A DNA stretch of 64,000 nt from Patellaria atrata CBS 101060. Its lineage: Eukaryota > Ascomycota > Dothideomycetes > Patellariales > Patellariaceae. Every line of letters starts with the position of its first letter. Position 1 is the stretch's first letter. This document shows, in pieces, positions 1 through 11,029 of the stretch. Made by a program: the position numbers and the translations under genes. The notes under the pieces are model-generated. The model saw only the letters and a list, made by a program, of their open reading frames with translations. It had not been told where the DNA came from and ran no database searches. Location of the stretch: the NCBI GenBank assembly GCA_010093705.1, contig MU006118.1, forward strand, positions 121,906 through 185,905. Reading direction: 5' to 3'.

Positions 1-456
1 CCCCCCCTTCACCTTCTTTTATTTACTTTAAGGAATAGGTGTATTTCTTTTTTGATTTTTATCAGCATCAATGGTTACTCAAAAGCGCGTGGGAATCTGG
101 TATAGTAATATACCCAAAGTCTTCATACAGGGTCTTAGTAGGGCAGTATTCTTTTGATGATAAAGTATCGAGTACCGAGATTATCGACTTATGTAGGTAA
201 AGAAAAGTTTCTTTTGGTGATAGTATCACGGATCCAACTATGGATCGAGTAGAAGAGAGATTTAAAGATGAATAGCCGCGATTCAGATCCTGAGTAGATA
301 TCAAAGACAAGGTAAAAAAAAAAACATGAAGATTAACAAGCCTCATGATTTCTATCAAGGGAATCTGTTAGCATAGATACGAAATATATTCTGAAGCTAC
401 ATACAGTCTAACCAAGTATCGATGTCTAAAATCCATATTCAGGCGTCCATTGCACA

Positions 457-545
457 CATCCTCAGGAACAACATCCTCAGGAATAACATCCTCAGGAACA
501 ACATCCTCAGGAATAACATCCTCAGGAATAACATCCTCAGGAATA
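457..545. repeat. 15-bp tandem repeat, about 6 copies
   Basis: The unit catcctcaggaayaa is repeated about six times with only a C/T change at one position. Because 15 is a multiple of three it keeps a frame open and encodes a repeated R-N-N-I-L peptide, but nothing around it suggests a real protein. Confidence 0.85.
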
Positions 546-1142
546 TTTACTCAGAAATATACAAAACATGTATACTGAAGCGATCCTTCTCGCTACATTT
601 CACATATCATCCAGTAGCAATCTACCCCTCACGCACGCACTACATCCCAATCACACAAAAATGCAATTCACATCACTTCAAACGTACCTTAACGTCCAAT
701 GATGAATCCAGCAAGTCAGTTTTCTCATCCGACCCGACGCTCCCGTCCCGTTCCTTCCCTTTAAGATGGCGGAATTACTTCGCTCCCGTCTCCTGTCCGA
801 CCCCGCTGTCATCCCCCACCTTTGCACTCGTAGTCAAGTCAAAGTGATGTAACCTGGTCGTGCATAGGGCGATACAAGACGGTATAAAGGGGCTCAAAAC
901 TCAATCAATCTTTTTTCTTTTTTTTTTCTTTTTTTTATTTCCCGTTCTAACTGATAAAATTTCTGACTTTCTTCTTTTGCCCATTCTAAAATTGCTATCC
1001 CCAAGGAGAGATATACCGTACCTTACCCCGCCAACCATTCCGCTGGACCCTTTGCAGCTGCTCACCTGGGACGGGGAATATCTTTTCTGTGTGTGGGAAT
1101 CGACCTGGTGCCGTGGACCTAAGGGAAGCTTACCTTTCGGCT

Positions 1143-1183
1143 AAGGTAGGTAAGGTAGGTAAGGTAGGTAAGGTAGGTAAGGT
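1143..1183. repeat. 9-bp tandem repeat aaggtaggt, 4 copies
   Basis: Four perfect copies of aaggtaggt followed by a partial copy, about 250 bp upstream of the GST start codon. Shorter versions of the same motif (ACCTTACCT and its complement) occur in several other intergenic regions of the window. Confidence 0.85.
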
Positions 1184-1429
1184 ATCCAGCTCCGTACCAA
1201 AAGAGCAGGTCCATCCCCGATATCCACAAAATTGTAGATATACTCCTTGCTAGGTACAAATATACAAGTACCTTTCTTCAACCGACACCGCCTGATAAAC
1301 TGTTTTATAATTCCCGGTTTCCTAACCCATCTCCTAGACCTTAATTCTTCCCTCCACCTCTCCCGTATATCTCGACTCAACTTCCTATACTCCCAAACTC
1401 CTCAATTCCTTTTTCTCCCATCTCGCAAA

Positions 1430-2334
1430 ATGTCAACATCAGAATCTCACCCCGAGGAACGCTCCCCCAAAAAGCAACGCACAGAACCGACCTACACCCT
1501 GATCTACTGGCCCTCCATCCCCGGGCGAGGAGAATATGTCCGTCTCGCGCTCGAAGCAGCCGGCGCAAGTTATATCGATCTATGCAACACCTCATCCGGT
1601 GGTGTCTCCATCCTCCAAAGCTTCTTGCGAGGGGACGACATCGGGTCGAATCCCCCGATATTCGCCCCACCTGCCTTGCAGGTCGCCGGCGAAGGGCTGA
1701 ACGGGGAGCCTCTACTCATCCACCAGACTGCTAATATCCTGCGGTACCTTGGCGGACGGTTGGAGTTAGACGGAGAGAACGAGCAAGAAGCGCTGTGGAC
1801 GGCGCAGCTTGCAATGACGGCGCTAGATGCAAACAACGAGAGCCATAATACGCATCACCCAATCGCAGTGGCCAAGTATTACGAGGAGCAGAAAGAGGAG
1901 GCGAAGAAGGTAGCGTTCGAGTTCCGTACTGTACGGGTACCGAAGTTCTTTTCGTATTTCGAGAGGGTCTTGAAATGGAACGAGGCGAAAGGTCAGGGGA
2001 AGTACCTCGTGGGGAAGAAGCTGACCTATGCGGATACGACGTTGTGGCAGGTCATGGATGGGTGAGTTATTGAAGAGAGCGGTTATTTCATGTTAAGGGT
2101 GAAGTTCTAATCGTGTACGACAGATTACACTACGCCTTCCCAATGGAAATGGCTTATCGTAAACAATCCGGAGCTTTCCCTCTGCTATTCGAAAAATTCT
2201 ATCCCGGTATCGAGAACGAGAGCGGGATTAAAGAGTACCTGGCCTCCGAGAGGCGGTTGCCATATTCGGAGGGCATTTGGCGGCATTATCTTGAACTTGA
2301 TCGGAGGGATAAGGACGATAGCAAGGAGTCATAA
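1430..2334 (+). CDS. Glutathione S-transferase
   Basis: Predicted to conjugate glutathione to electrophiles in the cytosol. Exons 1430-2061 and 2124-2334 give 280 residues. The 62-bp intron starts GTGAGT and ends CAG with a CTAAT branch point, and the phase closes. Residues about 22-115 form the thioredoxin-like GST-N domain (YTLIYWPSIPGRGEYVRLAL; the later QTANILRYLGG fits the glutathione-binding strand-turn-helix). The rest is an all-helical C domain containing KYLVGKKLTYADTTLWQVMDG, where the intron falls. The N-terminus carries about 20 extra polar residues with a basic RSPKKQR patch that could be a nuclear signal or just a disordered tail. The start is the first ATG after a pyrimidine-rich leader; a longer reading from 1247 would only add leader sequence. 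Family assignment is firm; subclass is not (sigma-like by look). Confidence 0.9.
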
Positions 2335-3472
2335 TGGTAAAGAGTGAATTGAAAATCATAGGAGTAGCGTAACTGCAAAGGTTTATGGACGTCATCCGTT
2401 GGGGACGGTCCAGAAATTAAGCTTCAGTTGTAATAGAATGTAGGGATCATATTAACCAGGGCGGACTTTGATGGCCGTCAAGGGAGTCTAGATCCCGCAA
2501 TCACATTGCGTACGCGAGTTCTTCCATCTCGGATTCTCAGATGCAAGTCTTTACACCCGGGGGAATCTAGCCATCTTTGATTCGATCTGGCTATCCTGTT
2601 CTGGCCATTGCTTCCTGGTTTTCTCCCATGGTTCTTCCAGCGAAAGTTCCATGGGTTCTTGAGATTTCCAGAAGTTATGTCTTATCATACAAATGACACT
2701 TTGGTATTCTTATTGTGACGTATCTCTCAACGTGGGTAAGTGGAGTGCATCTAGGAGTCTTGTAGAAGCTGCACCAGTATGATTTCTAAGGCCAGTGAAC
2801 TTTTGTCGGATAATTATTAGTCTAGACCGTGTTATTCATGTGATGCTTCTGAGATTGCGATCCATCAAGTGATACCACTAGGCCATCATTCGAAAGGAGT
2901 AAATATGCAGTGAGTGGGCCAATTCAGGTTTCACTCATCATGTTTGTTAATGTTTTCTAAGTATCTTGTCGGTAGTATTTTACATGAGAGACAAGCTTAT
3001 GGAAAGGGAACGTATCGGGACGCAGGTGAAATCTCAACACTAGTGATCCGGAAAGGAATGCTTAATGGGAGTAAGAAATCTAGAAAATGGGTATATTGAA
3101 TGGTAAACCAATACATAGTGAACATATGTATGACGCCTTGATAGAAAATCTAGATCACGAAAACAATGTGGTCTCTAGTCTGCGGCCAGCGCGCATACTT
3201 CAAGTAGGTGAGATGATATCGATAAGGGGAGGAAGAAGGAAATCAATCACCAGAAATGTTCCATCGCGGTTGTTACGGTAAAGAAATCAGAGAGTCAAGA
3301 AAATCTAGGTGGATATTCCCGTCCCGTATCTTCGATTAATATCTGAATTACTGGCAAGAGTCAGTATGAAAATATGATACAAACCCAAGTACCTTAAACA
3401 ATGCAATGCACCTCGCTGCAGATAGAAACAGAATCATCAAGTCGTCGGATATGCAGAACTTTTGAAAGAAAA
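2335..3472. other. Intergenic, no gene seen
   Basis: Convergent 3' flanks of the GST gene and the F-box/WD40 gene. Small open frames at 2914-3099 and 3087-3281 have no recognisable motifs, no splice support and ordinary composition. I see no repeat, tRNA or other structure. Confidence 0.6.
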
Positions 3473-5824
3473 TCATGCAGTAGGGGAATCGCAGCGCACC
3501 AACCGCGAAAAGAACTCTTTCTCTTCAGCAAGATAGTCGCTAGCGAGCTTTCGCCTCTTATGTCCCCTGAGTAATTCGGCGTCATCGGTGCCGTAACCAA
3601 AGTCTAAAAGTAACGCCCTGCCGTCTTGAGATGTGGCAACAAGCCTCCTATAATCGCTTTTTGCAGACAATATCCAGCTGGTGGTCCAATTCAAGTAATG
3701 ATTGATGTCTTCACCCGTGGTATAGTCACTGACTCGAATACTTTGATCATAAGAACCGGAAATCACTCGGTTGTTGGAGACATCGACGAACAGGGAGCGT
3801 ACAAGACCCGAGTGCCCTTTGAATTCCTTTTCGATTTCGCCAGTCTCGGTGTTGAATTTATACACCACCTGATCGTTCCCCCCGGCAAGCACATATTTTG
3901 CGTCGTCACTGAACTCAACAGCCGCGAGACCCCGGGTCTTGGACGTGAATTCCTTGAGGCATTTGCCATCCTCTAGATTCCAGAGCTTCGCCACACCGTC
4001 ACCCGAAGCAGATACCAGTAATTTTCCCCGAAGTTGAACGGCATTTACCGGCCCTCGATGACCAGTCAGCACTCTGAGGAGATTGCCAGTCTTACGTTCC
4101 CATACACAGATGTGGGTGTCTTTGCTACATGAAATAATATACTCCTTGTCGAAGCATACGTCAAGCACACCCGCATTATGCTGAGCGAGTCGGAACATTG
4201 GTTCAAAAGTCTGGATATCCCAAACGATGCAGGTCGTGTCGGAGCTACCAGTGACCATGATCTCATCATCAAACTGCAAGCAGAGGATGGACGCACTATG
4301 ATAGTCTTTGGGAATATGATAAATGCTGTCACCTTTGGGTGTACCATTCAAAGATGGATTGTTGAATTGAGTCACGCTGGGCTGAACGGGGAGACTTGGC
4401 GGGGTATTTATTACCGGTCTTGACGCGGGACCTCCGATAACCTTCATGCACTCGTAAGTGTTCATATCCCAGACACGTATTGTTCGATCCCGGGAGCCTG
4501 TAATTATCTTGTCTCTGCGCCAAAAGTTAGTATTGCGTCTTGTATGACTCTATGACGGGTTACTGACTCATCGAACTGGCAACAGTACACACTGTCAGTA
4601 TGGCCGTTGAAGTAAATGGCAGTGGGGCGTCCAAGTAACCATCGAAGTTCGATAGTCTTGCGGGCTCGATACAGTCGCTTCCAATCCTGTCCAGGGACAA
4701 TCTCTCCAATTCCATTACCGCCCATGATCACAGGCGTGGGCGTTACGTGGATCTTTGGTTGATATCTCTTGAGAAAAACTTCTCGCCAGATGTGATGTGA
4801 TGTCGCCATCACACGCCAAGTCTTAGAGACTGATTCGCATTTGGTGAGGGATTGATAGTCCAGTTGAGCAAGAACGGTAGCGAAGAGTTCAGTTGGCAAT
4901 ACGGTTGTAGGATCTATCGAGTGTGCATTAAACAATGGATCAATTGGATACGGGAACCTTTAAGTACATACCTTTCGGTTTGGTGCAAAGAAGCCCTGCA
5001 CCTTCATCGATCATTGGAACATCGTCGAGTAGGGAAGTGGCACTGTCCGAAGGTATGCCATAGTGTTTAGACATACTATCGGATTTGACCGTGGTTGTCC
5101 TTTTCAAGCTCCACAGTTTGTTGTCTCCAGCTGCCAGTGAGGTTTGTTTTTGAAATTCTTTCTCTTTCTCTTGTCTAGCTAGTGCTGCGGCTGCGCGAGC
5201 AGCATCACCCCTTCCGTAGCTCGGAGTGTTTGATGCGGTTGAGTATACTAGGTTAGAGGTAGAAGGCGGTATCGGGAGTCTGGGAGTAGGGTTATTGTAA
5301 GTTGTGACACCAGAGGGTCCAGATACGGCAGGACGACGCCCCATATACCGCTTCGATTGTTGTTGGAGAGAATGTAGGAACGATCTTGATCTCGTTTTCT
5401 GCGGCAGGGGTGCTGGATTTGGGGGCGCGAGTTGGCTGACAGGCGGTGGGAGTAGTGAAGGCCCATCTTGAGCTGGGCGAGGTGTGTAAGTTGACGGCGC
5501 GTGCTCTTTCCTATGTGATGTTGAGCGTTGCCTCTGAATCGTCCCTGCCTTTGGTTCTTTTCCGACTCGCATAAGAGAGTTGCGCTGAGCCATGAGGCGG
5601 CTTATCTGTCCGTTTACCTGTCCTCTAATATTATCTGATCGATCCTTTGTTGTTGCGCTTTGAGCCATCTCTCCAGATGCATCGGCGTGACTAGCGAAAT
5701 CTGCAACAGCAAGTGAGGTGCAAGTTGATGTTAGGTCGTCCCCTTGAAGGTCGACATGGAGCCCATCTATCTCATCGAAAATTCGAATTGTAGTTCTTGG
5801 GTTGAGCGTTCCATCAGGATTCAT
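3473..5824 (-). CDS. F-box/WD40-repeat protein (SCF substrate receptor)
   Basis: Likely substrate-recognition subunit of an SCF ubiquitin ligase: the F-box binds Skp1 and the WD40 propeller binds targets. Exons on the minus strand are 5824-4972, 4913-4568 and 4514-3473 (746 residues). Both introns (58 and 53 bp) have GT..AG ends and keep phase; the second has a clean ACTAAC branch point. The first 280 or so residues are low-complexity and Pro/Ser/Arg-rich. The F-box lies around residues 289-330 (TVLPTELFATVLAQLDYQSL, then CESVSKTWRVMA). The C-terminal half holds about six to seven WD40 blades, with motifs such as IITGSRDRTIRVWD, VTGSSDTTCIVWD, ISCSKDTHICVWE, VSASGDGVAKLWN and VISGSYDQSIRVSD. 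It resembles the Cdc4/Met30/Fwd-1 type, but I cannot say which orthologue, so no symbol is given. Confidence 0.9.
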
Positions 5825-6708
5825 GAACGCGGTAACGGCTGTGTTTATTCGAGGATCGACGCGGGAGGAAAATAAGTCAATTGCTTGGGGAAATGCAGCA
5901 GACGCTTAAGACTACTCCTTTGGATTGTGCTACAGGCCAACAGCCGGCGATGTGGTCTATTCGGATATCCGCGAGCAAAGCGCGGCCAGGTTTTTGTCGA
6001 CGAAGGGGAAAGCGGTGAGAGAGTGACGGTGCAAGGTCCTGCAATCTCCTTAGGGACAAGGAGCAAACTGTGGTGGGATACTGAGACTGACGAGATAACG
6101 TCTGAGTTGTACAAAGTACAGTGCAAGGTGACTGATCGGTAGTCAGAATTACTAAAAAGGAGTGTGTAGACTCTATTGAAAGACAGGATTGTATGCAGGA
6201 TTTTCGGACTCGCTATGGGGAAGCCGGTGAATTTGTAGTAGTGTAAGAGGCTTGAGGTGTTGATCTTGTTCATCAGGCAAAGGCGGGAAATTTCTATGTA
6301 CATGTATTGTAGTTTGGGATGACACTCCACTCCACCGTCTGTGATGTGCATGATGCACAGACTTCAACCATGGGGCAGAAGACTTATTAAAACTATTTCG
6401 GCGTGTTTTGGTGGATGTTAGTTCATCTTAGAGTATTCCTCTTGACCTTGGTTAACAAAACAAAACTTTCCTTTGTTATGGCACTTCCTGTGTTTCCACC
6501 TATGCAACTAGTTCTAAAAGCTGGAACGGCTGACAACGTTCAACAATAACGAGAGGTCTCGGAATCCCCGGTAACTGATGAGATACATCATTATTGAACG
6601 ATTCATATCGACAATACGGGGAGACATACAGTAAGGTATTGCAGAACTACCATGCTGGGTAGTCCTCCAACGTAACGACCGATTATTACCGAACAAACAA
6701 CCAGAACT
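5825..6708. other. Divergent intergenic region
   Basis: Lies between the F-box/WD40 start (minus) and the DUF7704 start (plus), so it should carry both promoters. Open frames here show no domain. No clear regulatory element was recognised. Confidence 0.55.
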
Positions 6709-7227
6709 ATGCATAGACCAGCCTCTAGATCCATACCGTTCTTCTACAGATTATTCTTCTTATACATCGAACCGGCCTCCACGATCCTTGGGGCCTACTA
6801 CGCCTACTTTCAGCCGCAGATATATCTGGAGCTTACACATGCCTCCTCGGCACCATCCTCATCGGAAACAATCCCTACAGGGACTAAGGTTGTTCTCAGT
6901 CAGCTGGCAAACTTGTACCTCCTGTTTACCCTGAATGAGGGACTGGTATTACGTTGCACTTCGGATGTGCGAGTGTGGAAGACGCTTTTGTTCGGTCTTC
7001 TGGTTGCAGATCTTGGTCATCTACACAGCGTTTCTCCCCTTGGCCTATCCATATACTGGACCTTCTGGACCTGGAATGCTATTGACTGGGGAAATATTGG
7101 CTTTGTCTATCTTGGAGCATTAACAAGGGTCTCTTTCTTGATATATAGCAGTAAGAATAAGGTGGATGACAAAGATAAAAGACTGACAACTCCATCGGAA
7201 TTTGAAATCGCGAAGAGACGACGTTGA
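6709..7227 (+). CDS. DUF7704-type small membrane protein
   Basis: Single-exon gene of 172 residues with no stop or splice signal needed. About four hydrophobic segments are visible: residues about 8-30 (FFYRLFFLYIEPASTILGAY), 60-82 (VVLSQLANLYLLFTLNEGLV), 90-115 (WKTLLFGLLVADLGHLHSV) and 118-145 (WTFWTWNAIDWGNIGFVYLG), followed by a charged cytosolic tail ending AKRRR. The IEP..TILGAYYA start and the ADLGHL..W..W...DWGNIG pattern match fungal proteins annotated as DUF7704 membrane proteins, whose function is unknown to me. Confidence 0.8.
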   Translation: MHRPASRSIPFFYRLFFLYIEPASTILGAYYAYFQPQIYLELTHASSAPSSSETIPTGTKVVLSQLANLYLLFTLNEGLVLRCTSDVRVWKTLLFGLLVADLGHLHSVSPLGLSIYWTFWTWNAIDWGNIGFVYLGALTRVSFLIYSSKNKVDDKDKRLTTPSEFEIAKRRR

Positions 7228-9548
7228 AATTTTCATCATCGGAATATCTATCGCTAGAGCTAGGTTCCAAACCTTAAGACCCAATTGAAATGGAAAGACC
7301 CAAACAGCCGGTACGGTATCCACGTAACTTTGCGTCGTTACTCCCCTTGATTCGAATAGGAGATGAGAAGAGACATCGAGTGGTTGGACCCAGTTACCCA
7401 GTTCCTAAAACTACCAGCCAACCCGGTTTACCATCCAAACATCAACTTCTAGACTTCAATTTTCGGTACACCACGTCACCATCACCGTCGAGAAATCTTA
7501 ACCCAGGAAAAAACGGAACAGTGGTACAGATAATTACTGCTGATCACGCTTCCGGATCTTTCCGCTCAGAAGAGGCTGAAGCTACGATATCGCATATGAC
7601 CGAGCGGTGATCAACTTGTAGTTCTTCTAGAAGATATGTCATCTGCTGAACCTTTCTCTCTTTTCTTAGGGACGGACGGCTCTTTCCTGTAGTGGCTCAT
7701 TGAGCCTCATAATCTTAACAATTACAATGCAAGGGCTTCATCTCTCTACGATGTTTGGCTGCTGAAAATCTACCACCATCCTCACATGCGTCCTGTATTA
7801 GGTTAGACGAAGATTACCACTTCCTCGTTGCCTGTATCTCAGTATCGCTAGCAAGCACAACGTAGATTGACAGATTATTCCGAGCTTAAAGGCCGGGGCA
7901 CGCAAATTCTTTCCCCATTTCTTCCCCTCTTGGACCACTGGTCTTTTCCTGTCGATATCCGCCCTCAACTTCTCTGCAAGCTCAATATTATTGCTCCAAC
8001 CATGGATGTATGAGAGAAAAACACAAACTTTTTCCTCATCAAAACTACATATGACTCAAAGCACGACTAGCTCCGAAAGAGAACAGATCGCTCCTGGAAA
8101 GGTAGAGGACTATAAATGAGTGTGCTCGCCCGTTCTTTAGATACTCAGCATTGCACTCATCCTATTGAGCTCTTCTCCTAAGGGAAGCCCTCGAGAAATC
8201 TTGTAAGCGTAAACGGGTTCCCTTGTCTCTGGTAACTCTCCTGCCTGGACTTTGCCTCCTCCGAGAACTCCACTCTCCGAGATCTTTTCTCCAAAATTTC
8301 TTCCCTTTAGATATCATTCCCAGGGGCATCAAATTTCTTCCTCCATAATTCGTTTTCTTCAATCTGTTTCAAACCCCACTTCCCCGAACACCTCCTCTTC
8401 GGCAGAAATCCTTCTGTCTAGACTAGGAATCTCCTTGTCTTTATGCTCACTTCTTTTGAAGGCATCTTTTCGTATCTGATCCTTTAAATCTAGTTTAGTA
8501 GATATGATTGATTTATTTTAACTTATTTTTCCAAAATGCCCTTGTTTTCACTCTTCACTTAATGCCAATCTCCTCTTTCCCCTACCCTTTTCAATACTCC
8601 TTTGTCCGAAAGCTCTTTTCTCTTAGTGTGTTCTACTTAGCTGGTATCATTAATATAATGCCGCCTTTCTCTAAAGAGGCCCCTATGTCCTTGAGATTAC
8701 GCATAACGCAATTAATACAATAGACCTAGGGGCCTACAAATTCATATGATCCCCTTCAGTTGACACTCAACCTTCAGTATATTATATAATTAATTTCTGA
8801 ATCAATAGAAGATCTTAGACACATATTCAGTATAAGAGCTAGTTCAGATGACCTCATAAGGTTCCCAAGTGCTTCAATAGTAAGTTGGAGGTTATTTTAC
8901 ATCTTAGTACATACTTTTCAGACCACGTAGTGCCCAGTCCTGTAGATATATGAGAGTGAGATACGTCCGGAAGAGCCAAGAATGGATACCCCAATCGTCT
9001 GATACAATCTGTCGACAAACTTGCATAATGCAAAAGTGAGAAGTGTAATCATACCCATCCTTTTCGACTGACGACATGAGGTTTAAGGGGTTAGTCGGAC
9101 TCTGCGATCAGTAGAAGAGAAAACGCTTATAGATTATGAGAATGACAATATGCAAAGAGATTAAGGCTTATATGAGTGTCAATCTCCTGGTCTAATTTCA
9201 CTTGGGTTTGATAGTTGTTAGACGAAGTTGAGATAACCCTTTTCATGTGTCTACCACGCTAACTTGATAGAGAATTACCTAGTCGGGAAGGGGTTTCATA
9301 CCTTCACCCGCAGTCGTCTGATGGTACAAAACTGAGATATTTACTTCCGTCGAATACACATCCATGCAAGGTGCAAGAGATGTAGTTCATCAAGTAGCAT
9401 AGTAGTGGAGGAATTTACCATGATTACCTTAAATAGTGTCGAGCATCCCATCGTACTGCCTCTCGGCGAAGTGTTCATAACAACAGCTGAATCCCATAAG
9501 TATCCCAACCCCGAAGCATGCATCGCTAAGACCAGACCACTGTATTCA
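7228..9548. other. 2.3-kb gene-poor region
   Basis: No gene could be supported. A 106-codon open frame at 7290-7610 lies directly after the DUF7704 gene and may be 3' UTR. The segment 8150-8650 is strongly pyrimidine-rich on the plus strand (many TTCTTC/CTTCC runs), like a fungal promoter or leader, but no recognisable coding exon follows it. Confidence 0.5.
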
Positions 9549-10592
9549 TCAGAACGTCTCTTCTTCAACCTCTCCTTCAGCCTCTGCCGGAATTTCGAAC
9601 CCCTCCTGTAATGTGTCAGCATTGGTCTCATCACCTTGAGGAGTGGTAGTCACCTCAGTTGAATAGAGAATATTCTGAATCTGCTTCAATAGCCCATCAT
9701 CTTCCTTCTCTAGCTCCGGATCCGCATCCATCGCCTGCTGAATGAGCAGCTCAATATCCCTCAGCTTGCTGAAATAGAAGTCCCGTTCCCTCTCGAGCCC
9801 GCCCACTGTCTCCTTGAGGGCTCCGATCTCCTGTTGTAAAGCTGCGGTCTGAGCACCACCCATTGGTGTACGTGTTCGTGGTGCGGCCGAGTTGCTGATT
9901 GGGGCCGCTCGTGCTTTACTTGCGGCTCCGGAGGAGGTTCGGGGTGCAGACGCTGGTGGTGCTCCAGAACCTTTCCGTCTGCTAATAGCATCATAGTCTC
10001 CGCCGGGGTAGTATTGGTCCCAGTAGCGCTTACTGAACTGGAGAAACTCAAGGTTGTCCTGCATCTTACATTTTACGAGCTGTTCGACGGGAATTATGCG
10101 GTCGATGTGATGTTTGGTAAAGCAGGCTGAGTAGGAGATATCATTAGCGCAGAACAGTGATGAGGAGGTGCTTAACCTACTTTGCAATATCTTGAAGTTC
10201 TGTAGATATGCGTATTCTGTGTTGACATTGAACTTGACCCTTCCCATTGGTATGTCCACTGGTAGACGAGGTTAGTAACAGGTGAGGGATAGTCCGGAAC
10301 GGATTATGCATACGAAAGATGCTATCAAATACTTGACATAGTGCGGCTCTATTGGACGGTTAGTGATACCGTATGCACCTAAAATTTACCTCTCCCGCGC
10401 AACGAGCGCATCCTGGAGGAGGAAATCACGTACCCAGTTCCGCACTGCTCAACTTTGGTGATATTAAGCTGGAGAAGGCTGTTCAGCCACGCGAGGAGTT
10501 CTTGTCTGTGTACGACGGACCGAGAGGTTAGGATACTGTTTGTAGGGAGAACCGCTGAAATTGCAGCCTACGGCGTACCTTGACTCGCCCAT
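9549..10592 (-). CDS. bim1: EB1/Bim1/Mal3 microtubule plus-end tracking protein
   Basis: Binds growing microtubule ends and recruits other plus-end factors. Five minus-strand exons (10592-10579, 10505-10434, 10348-10314, 10258-10181, 10126-9549) give 258 residues with every junction in phase; introns are 73, 85, 55 and 54 bp, three with ACTAAC/CTAACC branch points. The first exon is only 14 nt. The calponin-homology domain covers about residues 1-105 (MGESRQELLAWLNSLLQLN, then FDSIFLDIPMGRVKFN and FTKHHIDRIIPVEQLVKCKM). A Ser/Ala/Pro linker follows, then the EB1 coiled coil (ALQQEIGALKETVGGLERER, FYFSKLRDIELLIQ). The protein ends EEETF, an acidic-aromatic tail like the EEY/F motif that CAP-Gly proteins bind. 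The fourth intron is in frame and stop-free (see findings). Confidence 0.93.
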
Positions 10593-11029
10593 CGTGAATT
10601 ATGAGATTGATGGCGTGGGGTGATGCTTCGGGTAACAGCTAAATCGTAGCTCTTGAGAGAGTCTAAGAAGAAGCGCGTTGCAAACTTGACTTTTGGTACT
10701 GTTGTTGGGGTGATTGAAGATTGAGGTTGGATGCCGCTAAATTTTGAAGATGCCTCTATTCGCAAACTCCATCATAACCTTATTATTGCCCCGCTGGTCT
10801 GTGCACGTCGTCCCAGCGACTCGCGCCAAGAAGTAAAGTAGTACCGAAAGATAAACGGTCGCTCGGACGGACAGGATATGTCATGCATTCCGTTGTGAAA
10901 ACATCATCAATTATTTGTTCATATATCTACATCATAAAGCGCTGATCGTGTACTATCATCTCATGTCCAAGAACCGGTTCCAACTCCAAGACTCCCTCAG
11001 AAATCGCTATTCCGTTTTCTTGCTCCATT
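10593..11029. other. Intergenic between EB1 and DOMON-b561 genes
   Basis: Holds the EB1 promoter and the 3' flank of the b561 gene, both on the minus strand. Nothing else recognised. Confidence 0.5.

Larger units (their letters stand above)
1..1429. other. Left intergenic region with tandem repeats
   Basis: No convincing gene is seen. The stretch holds two short tandem arrays listed separately (457-545 and 1143-1183), a T-rich tract near 910-945, and C/T-rich sequence just before the GST start at 1430 that looks like a fungal promoter and 5' leader. Open frames here (for example 422-847) are mainly made by the repeat itself and have no recognisable domain. Confidence 0.6.

Noticed and set aside
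7290-7610. 106-codon frame after the DUF7704 gene
   Set aside because: No motif, same strand and directly downstream; better explained as 3' UTR.
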